Origin: Chthonomonadia bacterium
GTDB taxonomy: Bacteria > Armatimonadota > HRBIN16
Direction of reading: 5' to 3'
Assembly: GCA_013314755.1 (NCBI GenBank)
Contig: JABUFA010000022.1
Location: forward strand, 1-59,412
DNA: 59,412 nucleotides
The first letter of the stretch is position 1, and each line of letters opens with the position of its first letter. Positions 1 through 8,123 of this stretch are shown piece after piece. A program made the position numbers and the translations under genes. The notes under the pieces were generated by a model that ran no database searches, was not told where the DNA came from, and was given only the letters and a program-made list of their open reading frames with translations.

Positions 1-186
1 TGGGGTGGCTACGGCGGCTTCGGCGGCGGCTGGGGTGGCTACGGCGGCTTCAGCGGCGGCTGGGGCGGTGGCCTTGGCGGCTGGGGCGGCGGCTGGAACC
101 GCGGCGGCTGGGGCGGCGGCAACTGGGGCGGCGGCTTCGGCGGCGGCTGGGGCGGCGGCTTCGGCGGCCGGGGGCGAGGTTTCTAA
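1..186 (+). CDS. Glycine/tryptophan-rich repeat protein, C-terminal end (partial)
   Basis: Reading frame 1 gives an uninterrupted Gly-rich tail of about 61 residues built from repeats such as WGGYGGFGGGWGGYGGF and GGGWGGGF, ending in RGRGF and a TAA at 184-186. The start lies left of the window. The periodic Gly plus Trp/Tyr/Phe composition is typical of low-complexity surface, cell-wall or matrix proteins, but no family can be assigned. The other open frame across this stretch is Ala-rich and has no stop until 289, past the terminator, so it is taken as a shadow. Function unknown. Confidence 0.6.
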   Translation, partial: WGGYGGFGGGWGGYGGFSGGWGGGLGGWGGGWNRGGWGGGNWGGGFGGGWGGGFGGRGRGF

Positions 187-242
187 CTCCCCGTCCCATA
201 CGCAACGCCTGCCCTGTAACAAATATCCAGAACCCGAAAACA

Positions 243-275
243 AGGCACCGGACGCTGAGCCCGGTGCCTCTTTTG
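243..275. terminator. Bidirectional rho-independent terminator
   Basis: A perfect 9-bp stem (243-251 with 261-269, AGGCACCGG/CCGGTGCCT) has a 9-nt loop and is followed by TCTTTTGT on the plus strand and TTGTTTTC on the minus strand. It sits between the plus-strand Gly-rich gene and the 3' end of the minus-strand GH127 gene, so it can serve both. Confidence 0.8.
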
Positions 276-291
276 TCCCTTTACGCTGAAG

Positions 292-2751
292 CTATTCGCT
301 CACCCGCCATTCCAGAATGCCCCCGGAGAACCCTGCCCTGAGCTTTACCTCTATCCGAATGGCGGTTGTCTCAACGGGCGCGAACTCCACCCGGTTGAAG
401 ACGTCTTTACGGGTCTCATAGCTCTGGGTGGTCTGCACGGGATGCCATTGCTGACCGTCGAACCAGAGCACGCGCCACGATTCGGGGGTGCGACACTGCC
501 CACCGACCGGTTCGTCGTCAAACCAGTACACCTCACACCGCGACAGCCTGCGGGGCTTGTTGAAAACATACTGAACCCATTCGGTGCCTCCGGTGTGGTC
601 CCACCAGGTGAAGCGCGGGATGCTCAAATCCGCAGAGGAGGAGGGAACCAGACCGTCGTTCAACGCCAGCACTGTGTCCAGGTGCCAGCAATGCGAAGCC
701 TCTGCGTAGACGGCGCTCGCTTCACTCCAGACCTTTGCCTCTGCGCCCTCGCCAATCTGCGGAAAGGCAGATATTCTTAAGCGGGCACAGCCCATGGGGA
801 TGAGCGTTACCTCTTCCACCGGCTCGTCGGAGCGCACGGGCGAGTCCTGCACCTCCCCAACCAGACCGTTCGCCTCCATCTGCCATTGTGGGATACGCTT
901 GCCCCTTGCCTTCAGCAGGATAGGCGCATTTTCGGGAGTAAACGGTTGCGGAGCGAGCTTGCCTGGTTTCCTGACCACCTCAAAGGAGCGCTCGGGATTC
1001 CCCGCTTCCAACATCAGCCCATAGTTCCACGGTGTGGTGGGGAAGACCTCATAGGCGGGGAAGCGGTCGGTGCCGCCATAACGCACCCATCGCTCCCCGA
1101 TTAGCAGAGAGAACGCCAGCGGTCCCAGATACACCGACACGGTGTGCCGGTTTTTCTCCCACACCTTCACGCGCAGGGACGCCGGTAGGTTCAGCTGCAC
1201 CCGGTCGCCGTTTCGCCATTCGCGGTGGAGAATGATCCAGCCTTTCGCCGGGGAGGGCACTGCCTGCTGTCGCCCGTTGATTCGCACCGAAGGTTTCTCG
1301 CACCAGCCGGGCACGCGCAGAATCAGCGGGAAGCGCACGGGCTTCGGCGTGCTGATGGTCAACAGTACCTCCTCGCCGAAGGGATAGTCGGTCTCTTCGG
1401 TGATTTCCACCGTTGTGCCGTTACTTACCTTTGCCTTCACCCTGCTCGGAGCGTAGAATACCGCCGCCAGCCCGTTGCCTGCGGTTGCCATCCACAGATG
1501 CTCGGCAAAGTAGGGCCAGCCGAACGCCACGTTGTGCTGGCAACAGCGGTAGTCGTAGGGGTTGTACGAGAGCATATCGCCGCCGTTTTGCAGGAGAGGC
1601 GCCTTGCTTCGCCTGTCCAGCTGCACCATATTGGGCGCGGTAAGATAATGCAAGCCTTTCAGGTCGGGGGTCATCGCGGCGGGCAGGGAGTTGAACGCCA
1701 CCTCCTCACAGCGGTCTGCCCACTTCACCTCGCCGGTGATGCGCGTGAGCATTTCGTGGCTGTACATCATCTCCACCATGGAGCAGGTCTCCGCTGCCTG
1801 TCGGGGACCGGTGAACCCCGGTCGGGCGTTCTCGTCCGCGCCGAACATGCCTCCGGGAACCTGCCCGTAGATGCCCATCACGGTGTCGTACACGCGCTCT
1901 GTCGCCTTCAGGTAGCGGATATCCTGCGTCTGCTGGTAATACTGTGCGGGTTCGCGAAAGCCCTGGCAGATGTTCACGCCGTGCCATGTGGGGATATCGC
2001 CCGCCCAGTCGGCGGTGCGTTCATGCGTGACGCGCGCGGCATCCAGCAGCCAGCCTTCGCCCGTCTGGTTGTACAGCCAGTGAATAATGTCCAGGTTGTC
2101 CCCGCCGCGAATCTTCTGCCAGCTGCCCGGCAGGAACTTCTCTAAGGGTACTGTCATCTGCCAGCGGAAGTACCTGAGCATGAAAGGGATAACCCGTTTG
2201 TCGCCCGTTGCCTCGTAATGGGTGCGCAGGGCATAGAGGGCTATCATGTTGGGCCAGAGGTCCATCGCCTGCAGGTTGCTCTCGGGTCCGAAGTAGCCGT
2301 CCTCACGCTGGCTGGCGAGGATGGCGTCGATCCACCGTCGCGCCTCGGCGATGATACGTTCGTCGCCAAGCACGTAACCCAGCGAGGTGAACCCCTTGAG
2401 CCAGTAGGGAAGCTCCTCCCAGCCGTTTTCGCCGATGCCTTTCGGATTTGCCCACGCGCTGTTTTCAAAGCGGCACCAGGGGCTGATTTCGGTCAGGTGA
2501 CCGATGAAGCCATCCGCCATCAGCTCCAGCTGGTGACGCAGCCACCCCTCCGGGCGCACGGAACCCGTTGGCAGCTTGACTAAGGGACTGGGCAACAGCG
2601 GCGACCGGTTGCCCGCATAGTAGCGATTCGCTGGAGACGCAGGGGGTGTTGCCACTATTCTCATGGTCGTTGTCTCCGTGTTCGGTGTAGTCTGTGACAG
2701 CGTGGTCAGCGCACAACAGACCAGCGCCGTGATGCAAAGCCATTCCTTCAA
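292..2751 (-). CDS. GH127-type beta-L-arabinofuranosidase (DUF1680)
   Basis: Probable retaining beta-L-arabinofuranosidase of the DUF1680/GH127 family, which removes terminal beta-arabinofuranose from plant glycans. The 819-aa protein carries the zinc/cysteine site of the family: E321-T-C323 and the C403-C404 pair (YRCCQHN), matching the Glu, Cys, Cys, Cys cluster of characterised members. An (alpha/alpha)6 catalytic region covers roughly residues 55-470, followed by beta-rich domains; the last 120 residues look like a discoidin/CBM-type module. The start is a TTG that adds a signal-peptide-like stretch (CITALVCCALTTLS); ATG at 2664 with GGAGA upstream is the alternative and would remove it. 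It is the last gene of a five-gene minus-strand carbohydrate cluster. Family assignment is firm; substrate is inferred. Confidence 0.85.
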   Translation of the reverse strand: MKEWLCITALVCCALTTLSQTTPNTETTTMRIVATPPASPANRYYAGNRSPLLPSPLVKLPTGSVRPEGWLRHQLELMADGFIGHLTEISPWCRFENSAWANPKGIGENGWEELPYWLKGFTSLGYVLGDERIIAEARRWIDAILASQREDGYFGPESNLQAMDLWPNMIALYALRTHYEATGDKRVIPFMLRYFRWQMTVPLEKFLPGSWQKIRGGDNLDIIHWLYNQTGEGWLLDAARVTHERTADWAGDIPTWHGVNICQGFREPAQYYQQTQDIRYLKATERVYDTVMGIYGQVPGGMFGADENARPGFTGPRQAAETCSMVEMMYSHEMLTRITGEVKWADRCEEVAFNSLPAAMTPDLKGLHYLTAPNMVQLDRRSKAPLLQNGGDMLSYNPYDYRCCQHNVAFGWPYFAEHLWMATAGNGLAAVFYAPSRVKAKVSNGTTVEITEETDYPFGEEVLLTISTPKPVRFPLILRVPGWCEKPSVRINGRQQAVPSPAKGWIILHREWRNGDRVQLNLPASLRVKVWEKNRHTVSVYLGPLAFSLLIGERWVRYGGTDRFPAYEVFPTTPWNYGLMLEAGNPERSFEVVRKPGKLAPQPFTPENAPILLKARGKRIPQWQMEANGLVGEVQDSPVRSDEPVEEVTLIPMGCARLRISAFPQIGEGAEAKVWSEASAVYAEASHCWHLDTVLALNDGLVPSSSADLSIPRFTWWDHTGGTEWVQYVFNKPRRLSRCEVYWFDDEPVGGQCRTPESWRVLWFDGQQWHPVQTTQSYETRKDVFNRVEFAPVETTAIRIEVKLRAGFSGGILEWRVSE

Positions 2752-2757
2752 TCTGCC

Positions 2758-3915
2758 TCACCTTCCACAAAATGGGCATGTGCCCTGAATCGTAGCCATC
2801 TCATGCTGGTATTTCGCTCCCATCGCCTGCATATCCTGAATCGCTTCGCTGGGGTCGCCCAGGTGCCCGGCGAACCACAGTCCCGGCTTTCGGGCGCGTC
2901 CACGCAGGTACTGCAGGATGCTCGCGGCGGTAGCGATGGCGGTGAGAGCGTAGGGGTCGGGGTGATACAGTTGCACGCAGAGCCGCTGTCGTTCGCATCC
3001 GTTCCAGCCGCACGCCTCTAACCTGATGACCGCACCGTATGGGGGATTGGCGCACAGGCGCGTGCCCCAGTGCAGGAGGTATGCCAGCGGCTTGCGCGTC
3101 CAGCGGGGAGCTATCCTGCCTCCCAGAATCATCAACGGCATCACTATCCAGTCCACAAACCAGTTGAACCCCGCCACGTAAAACGCGGTTTCCCTGAGCG
3201 AGGGGAACATCTGCGGAAGAGCGCGCATCTCCTCCAGCATCATCGGCACGCAGGAGCGTAAACCGAATCCAAAGCCGAAGTCCGCCTGCCGCATCTCCGA
3301 TAGCCCCAATCCTGTTGCGCGATACCACTGCCCGTCGCGATACGCCATGCACTGAAAACGTGACAGCTCCTGCACGAACTCCTCCAGACTGCCTGTCAGC
3401 GGGAATCCGCCCTGGGGATTAATCACGCTGAAGACGTTTGCCGCTTCTACGCTGTCCAGCAGGCTTCCCGCATAGCGCACCAGCAGGGCAGGCAGACCGG
3501 GATGATACCCTGCGTCGGTAATGAAAGTACGCCCCGCTCTGCTGATGTCTTCCGCGAGGGCACGCAGTATTCTCAGTTTCCGGGGGGAGAACACGATGTC
3601 CAGGTAGTCGCAGTCTATGCGCAGGGCGGCGCGGGCGACGGTTTCGGCATGTCGCGCGACGGGGGCTGCGACCACCAGCAGGTCTACGCCCTCAAAGGCT
3701 TCCCAGAGGCTGTGTGCGCATGAGGCGTCGGCGTACACACCGCATACTCGCCCGCCTGCAAACTGCTGGTTCCATTCCTGTGCCGCTGCTCTGGCTTGTT
3801 GTGGATTGCGCCCCGCGATAATCAGGCGGGCGTCGGTGTGCTCCAGCAGGAGGCGTGCCAGCGACTTGCCGGTGTAACCGTATCCCCCCAAAATGCCTAT
3901 CCTTGGCGTATCCAT
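2758..3915 (-). CDS. Saccharopine dehydrogenase-like NAD(P)-binding protein
   Basis: The 385-aa protein opens with a Rossmann dinucleotide-binding motif, GILGGYGYTG, followed by an acidic/basic discriminator region near IIAGRN, as in the saccharopine dehydrogenase NADP-binding family. The middle and C-terminal parts fit the substrate-binding half of that fold. Such proteins act as oxidoreductases, but sequence alone does not give a substrate, and lysine metabolism should not be assumed. The gene lies 6 nt upstream of the GH127 gene and its 5' end overlaps the 3' end of the large hydrolase by 19 nt, so it is probably co-transcribed with sugar-degrading enzymes. A role in oxidising or reducing a released sugar is a guess from context. 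Confidence 0.7.
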   Translation of the reverse strand: MDTPRIGILGGYGYTGKSLARLLLEHTDARLIIAGRNPQQARAAAQEWNQQFAGGRVCGVYADASCAHSLWEAFEGVDLLVVAAPVARHAETVARAALRIDCDYLDIVFSPRKLRILRALAEDISRAGRTFITDAGYHPGLPALLVRYAGSLLDSVEAANVFSVINPQGGFPLTGSLEEFVQELSRFQCMAYRDGQWYRATGLGLSEMRQADFGFGFGLRSCVPMMLEEMRALPQMFPSLRETAFYVAGFNWFVDWIVMPLMILGGRIAPRWTRKPLAYLLHWGTRLCANPPYGAVIRLEACGWNGCERQRLCVQLYHPDPYALTAIATAASILQYLRGRARKPGLWFAGHLGDPSEAIQDMQAMGAKYQHEMATIQGTCPFCGR

Positions 3916-6900
3916 TGCACTCCCGTGCTGATGCTGGCAAGCGATTGAGTGTGCCGGGCCAGCTTCGTCCAGTCGCCTCTGCCGAAACCACCCTTACCTA
4001 TCAGCAAAGCCACCCAACCACCATCCAGCGTTATGGTTTCGTTCGGCTGAAGCACTCTTTTGACATTGTGCCACAGGTCGGGATGCTGTCCGCCGCCCTC
4101 GTCTTTCCAGAAGATGCACTGCCACTTTTGGGCGTCCAGAGGCATCGCCCCGTAGAACAACTCCACCTGGGGATGGCTCCACGCCGCGGCGTTTAAATAG
4201 TAATTAGGCACACCTGCAGGTTCATCCTGCCTGCCGTCGCCGACAAGCTGGCTCTGCGCGTAGTGGTACACCGCTTCCACACGCAGGGGCTTCGCGCCGA
4301 GATTCTGCAGGCGACGAAGTCGTGCCAGCAACAACCCCTCGTGTATCTCCATCTCCCACTCCACGCGATAGCTCTGGGGGCGAACTGCCTGTGGGGCATA
4401 GACGCCGGTCTGCTGGTCCACCTCTGTAATCGCCGAGCCATCGCGATGCACCAGCCACCCGCGCAGATAGTAGCCGAACGGCGTGTTCACCACCTGCACC
4501 GCTTCGTACCGATTGGGCGGAACCCACTGCATCTGCGGCAGGCTCTGCTGTACCAACACCGTGTAGCTGCCGATGCGCTGCTGGTCCCACCAGATGGTGT
4601 GGATGGGGGCACGCTCGTTGCCGAACTGCAGGTCAAAGGCGCGCGCTTTCAGGCGAAAGTCAGGAGGGATTGCCCCGGTCTGTGCAATGCGTGAAGTGCG
4701 CTCCGGGGCGAAGGTTACCAGTGCGCTCCATCGCTTGCCCGGCGCCAGCGCCTGCAACCATATCCACACACGCTGTTGATGCACGGATTCAACCGAGAAT
4801 CGCGCCGGTTTGCCGTCCATCCCAATTACCTGCCACCTGCCCTTTCGCCGAGTCAGCGGATGCTCGGGCAGGTCCACACCAAACCAGCCAGTAAACGGCG
4901 CATCGCCCCGATTCAGCAGGTCAACCTGCCATGCCAGCGCTGTATCGGCGGGCACTCGCCACCGGCGTCGGGTGAACACCGGCGGTTTGGGTTCGGGCGG
5001 TTGCGGACTGCGCGTCCAGAACTGGGCGGACTGGTTGTGCATTTCGTATGCTTTCGCCTGCAGGGTGGTTGCCATCTGGGTCAGTTCGCGGTACGGCTCG
5101 CCCTGCTCGTTCACCAGCCCATAATTGCTGTCTTCGGGGAAGGTGGAGCTGATACCCAGCGCAGGCTCGTCCACCCACATGAAGAAGTTGGAACCCACCA
5201 TAAACGGCAGGCGCGTCAGGGCGGACAGGAAGATGCGGAAGCACTCCGCACGCTGTTGCTGGGTGTCCACTCTCATGCCTGCGCCGTGTTTGCACGGCAG
5301 ACCGCTGTCCAGCGCAGGGAAGCTCCATTCGGTAATCATCAGCGGGCGTTTGCTCTGCTGGTGGTATTCGCGCAGTCGCTCTTCCCAGTCCAGCACCCGT
5401 TTGGAACGCAGGTCAATGCGCGGATAGGTATTGATGGTGATGACGTCGCAGTATTTGCCCGCGATGTCCAGCACGGGCGGAGCCTCTCCGGCGAACCGAC
5501 AGCCCATTACCAGATGGTTGGGGTCGTGCCGTCGAATCGCTTCGGCGCAGACTCGGAAGTACCGCTCGGCGGCAAGGCGGGTGAAGGCGATGCCGTCCTG
5601 CTGTGCCTGTTCGGTCTGGATGGCGGGCGGCTGGTCGTCGGTGGCAATCTGTTCGAAGTCACGGATGCGGGCGTTCCACGCGCGATTGAATCGGTCTACG
5701 TCGCCGCCGTATCGTTCCTTGAGCAGTTCCGCCATCGCCACACGCGCGGGATGGTTGGGCGGGCGTTTTAGCGCCTCAATCGCCAGCCCCCACTGTTTGT
5801 AATCCTTGCCGAACCACTCCAGCTCGTTGTCCAGAAAGTAGCCAATCACCCACGGGTTATCGCGCAGGGGGGCACAACGCTGATAGGCAATCCAGTCGCA
5901 CCACTGTTCCCAACGCGGCGAGAAGACGTTGGGAAACCCCGTCCAGTTCACCTGTTTCACGAGGTCGTCAATGGCGGCGAAGCCCTGCCCCATGCCCAGG
6001 ATGTTCTGGATGAAGGGCAAGCCCCTGTAGCGCAGGTATTCCGAGTGGTTTGCCGCGAGGATGTTGAAGTTCCACGCTTTCAGTCGCTCTGCGGTCTCCC
6101 GCGCCCATGCCTCTTCTGAGCCGTGCCTGCGCTTCATGTTCTCATGGTATGGCGCATAGCCCAGCTTCTCGCACCAGTGGACGTAGTAGCTGGTATGGTC
6201 GGTGCCGAGCGCGAAGAAGAGGTGTCCTTCGGGGTCGATGAACCACCACACCCCGTCCACACGCTTCACCTGGAAGAAACCAGTGCCCTGCTCCACCTTT
6301 TTGCCGCGATGTGAAACGCTGTAACGTGGTGGAGGCGGAACCGTAGCGGCAGGAGGTTGTGCGGCTACTCGCGAAACCACCTCCGTCTGTGAGAAGGTGG
6401 CATCAAAGGCGTTGCAGGTCAAACCGAGATAGCCCGTTCGCACCGATTTCGGATTATCCAGAAGCCATCGGGTGCGCCAGCAGAGAGTGTTTTCGGCGTC
6501 GTACACCTCGCCGCGTACCGACTGTTCATTCCACACCAGTCGCAGGCGATAGGGGGTCTCAAACTGCCACGTCCAGCCCGGTCGGTTGAAGCTGGCGCTT
6601 TCGTCCACGCTCAGGCGCGTTTCGGGCTGGTGACCAGCCAGCCAGACGCCGTTGAACATCTCGTGCAGTTCCACCGTATGCTGGCGATTCAGGTTATCGG
6701 GGGCTTCCACCAGGTTCAGCCGCCAGCTGTTGCGGTCGTCCTGCCAGAGGGTAATGCCCGCTGTTTTCCAGAAGGTGGGATTTTGCACCGCGCGATGGAC
6801 CACAACGGTAGCCCGGAATTCACCCGCCTGCGAGAAGCTGTCCTTCAGCAGTAACACACCCTGCGGCATCTCCGCCCGGATAACGCCATCGGGCTGAACC

Positions 6901-6941
6901 GTCCACCCAAACGGAACGATTTGCCACTCCTGTTCCGCCAT
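3897..6941 (-). CDS. Large clan GH-A glycoside hydrolase (agarase/beta-galactosidase-like)
   Basis: A 1014-aa multidomain protein. Residues 1-195 form a beta-sandwich, LamG/concanavalin-like. A TIM-barrel begins near FIDPEGHLFFALGTD (residues 235-248) and contains the two expected clan GH-A glutamates: E373 in YFLDNELEWFG (acid/base) and E538 in MITEWSF (nucleophile). After about residue 660 come beta-rich accessory domains. The barrel resembles GH50/GH42-type enzymes, but the exact family is not certain. No signal peptide is visible at the chosen ATG, which has a good GGGAGG site 7 nt upstream. The 3' end overlaps the reductase gene. Likely attacks beta-linked galactose- or arabinose-containing polysaccharide; substrate unknown. 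Confidence 0.7.
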   Translation of the reverse strand: MAEQEWQIVPFGWTVQPDGVIRAEMPQGVLLLKDSFSQAGEFRATVVVHRAVQNPTFWKTAGITLWQDDRNSWRLNLVEAPDNLNRQHTVELHEMFNGVWLAGHQPETRLSVDESASFNRPGWTWQFETPYRLRLVWNEQSVRGEVYDAENTLCWRTRWLLDNPKSVRTGYLGLTCNAFDATFSQTEVVSRVAAQPPAATVPPPPRYSVSHRGKKVEQGTGFFQVKRVDGVWWFIDPEGHLFFALGTDHTSYYVHWCEKLGYAPYHENMKRRHGSEEAWARETAERLKAWNFNILAANHSEYLRYRGLPFIQNILGMGQGFAAIDDLVKQVNWTGFPNVFSPRWEQWCDWIAYQRCAPLRDNPWVIGYFLDNELEWFGKDYKQWGLAIEALKRPPNHPARVAMAELLKERYGGDVDRFNRAWNARIRDFEQIATDDQPPAIQTEQAQQDGIAFTRLAAERYFRVCAEAIRRHDPNHLVMGCRFAGEAPPVLDIAGKYCDVITINTYPRIDLRSKRVLDWEERLREYHQQSKRPLMITEWSFPALDSGLPCKHGAGMRVDTQQQRAECFRIFLSALTRLPFMVGSNFFMWVDEPALGISSTFPEDSNYGLVNEQGEPYRELTQMATTLQAKAYEMHNQSAQFWTRSPQPPEPKPPVFTRRRWRVPADTALAWQVDLLNRGDAPFTGWFGVDLPEHPLTRRKGRWQVIGMDGKPARFSVESVHQQRVWIWLQALAPGKRWSALVTFAPERTSRIAQTGAIPPDFRLKARAFDLQFGNERAPIHTIWWDQQRIGSYTVLVQQSLPQMQWVPPNRYEAVQVVNTPFGYYLRGWLVHRDGSAITEVDQQTGVYAPQAVRPQSYRVEWEMEIHEGLLLARLRRLQNLGAKPLRVEAVYHYAQSQLVGDGRQDEPAGVPNYYLNAAAWSHPQVELFYGAMPLDAQKWQCIFWKDEGGGQHPDLWHNVKRVLQPNETITLDGGWVALLIGKGGFGRGDWTKLARHTQSLASISTGVQWIRQG

Positions 6942-6986
6942 GCTACCGCCTCCCTTTGTCCGTTCTTGAAACAGATTTTCTGCAGG

Positions 6987-7004
6987 TAGAGGTTAAACCC
7001 TCTA
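6987..7004 (-). other. Small stem-loop at the end of the CE15-like gene
   Basis: TAGAGG (6987-6992) and CCTCTA (6999-7004) form a 6-bp stem that overlaps the stop codon of the esterase gene. There is no T-tract on the minus strand, so it is at most a weak pause or mRNA-end structure between two genes 60 nt apart. Confidence 0.25.
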
Positions 7005-8111
7005 TGGCGCACGCCAACTGTAAATCGGCTTCAGGTTAGGAAACGCCAGTTGATTGAAAGCGCGGGCAGGCGGCTTGCCCAGCAGGTGCCAGTCGGCAAA
7101 GTCCAGCATCGCCTGCCAGTCGGCAAGGGTATGGGCATGTTCTCCTTCGCGGAACCAGATGCCGATGCGCTCTTCCGCCTTCAGGAACCGATACACCTCT
7201 CGCGCGGCAAGGTAGGTCATCTGCGTGCCTTCGGGGTTCGCCCACAGGTCGCCCAGCGCTTCGGTGCTGACCAATGCCCGCGGAGCCACCAGAGCCTTCA
7301 CGATATGCTGGTCAAAGGGCAGTCGGTCCACTCTACCGACGAATTGTTGAAAGCGCGGATGGAACCAGTAGGGGAACACGTCCAGGATGTTCTTGATGGT
7401 CTCGCTGTTAGGTCCCTGGTGGCGATAACAGCCTGCGCCTCCGCAGCCCGAGTTGTTGGGGGCGGTCAGCGCGATACGCTCGTCGGTTGCCCCTGCCAGC
7501 AGGACAGTTTTGCCCCCGCGCGAGTGCCCGGTGATGGCAATGCGTTTGGCGTCAATGTCCGGCTGAGTCTGCAGGTAGTCCACCACGCGGTGGTACGCCC
7601 ACGCCCACGCCGACAGCCTTCCGCCCTCGTAGTCGGGATAAGCCTCGTAGATGCCTTTACGCTCTGCGCTGTCGGGGGCGACCTGCGTACGGTCAAACAC
7701 CGCCAGCGCGTATCCCCGGCGAATCACTTCCTGCACGATTTCGGGTTTCAGCTCGCCCCAGCACAGGTCGCCGTTCACCACAACAGGTAGCTTGCCGCGC
7801 CGCCTCGGGCGAAAGAGGGTCAGGCGCATCTCAATGGGGACGGGCGTCAGGATGCGAAGGCGCAGTTCGGTGCGCTGGGCGGAGATGTCGCCGAGTTCTG
7901 TTTGCTCCGTCTGCTGGGTTTCTACGCCTCGCGGCTGGGGAGGCAGTTCGCCGTACTCGTAGCACAGCACCTGTGCCAGCCAGTGCCTGCGAAGTGTGCT
8001 CCATTCTCGCCGGTCGCGGATACGTTTCCCGTCCGGGCGCAGGAACGGGTCGGGCAGTTCCGGCTGGGAGGGGAGCTCCTCCGCGCTTTTCCACGAAACT
8101 TTCTCCTGCAT
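7002..8111 (-). CDS. CE15-like glucuronoyl esterase / alpha-beta hydrolase
   Basis: A 369-aa alpha/beta hydrolase with the nucleophile elbow GHSRGGK (Ser197), which matches the G-x-S-R-x-G-K pattern of CE15 glucuronoyl esterases. The segment after it (APNNSGCGGAGCYR) and the late histidine in GEHAHT (H325 or H327) fit the catalytic His region. CE15 enzymes split ester links between lignin alcohols and the 4-O-methyl-glucuronic acid side chains of xylan. A strong Shine-Dalgarno (GAGGAGGAG) precedes the ATG. No signal peptide is visible. It sits 12 nt downstream of the DUF4838 gene, whose N-terminal fold resembles that of alpha-glucuronidases, which supports glucuronoxylan as a target. The family call is good; the substrate is inferred. 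Confidence 0.7.
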   Translation of the reverse strand: MQEKVSWKSAEELPSQPELPDPFLRPDGKRIRDRREWSTLRRHWLAQVLCYEYGELPPQPRGVETQQTEQTELGDISAQRTELRLRILTPVPIEMRLTLFRPRRRGKLPVVVNGDLCWGELKPEIVQEVIRRGYALAVFDRTQVAPDSAERKGIYEAYPDYEGGRLSAWAWAYHRVVDYLQTQPDIDAKRIAITGHSRGGKTVLLAGATDERIALTAPNNSGCGGAGCYRHQGPNSETIKNILDVFPYWFHPRFQQFVGRVDRLPFDQHIVKALVAPRALVSTEALGDLWANPEGTQMTYLAAREVYRFLKAEERIGIWFREGEHAHTLADWQAMLDFADWHLLGKPPARAFNQLAFPNLKPIYSWRAP

Positions 8112-8123
8112 TCTACTCCTCCT

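Noticed and set aside
5-289. Ala-rich open frame at the left edge
   Set aside because: It is frame +2 of a GGC-rich repeat; frame +1 gives a Gly/aromatic repeat with a stop before a terminator, while this frame runs through the terminator.
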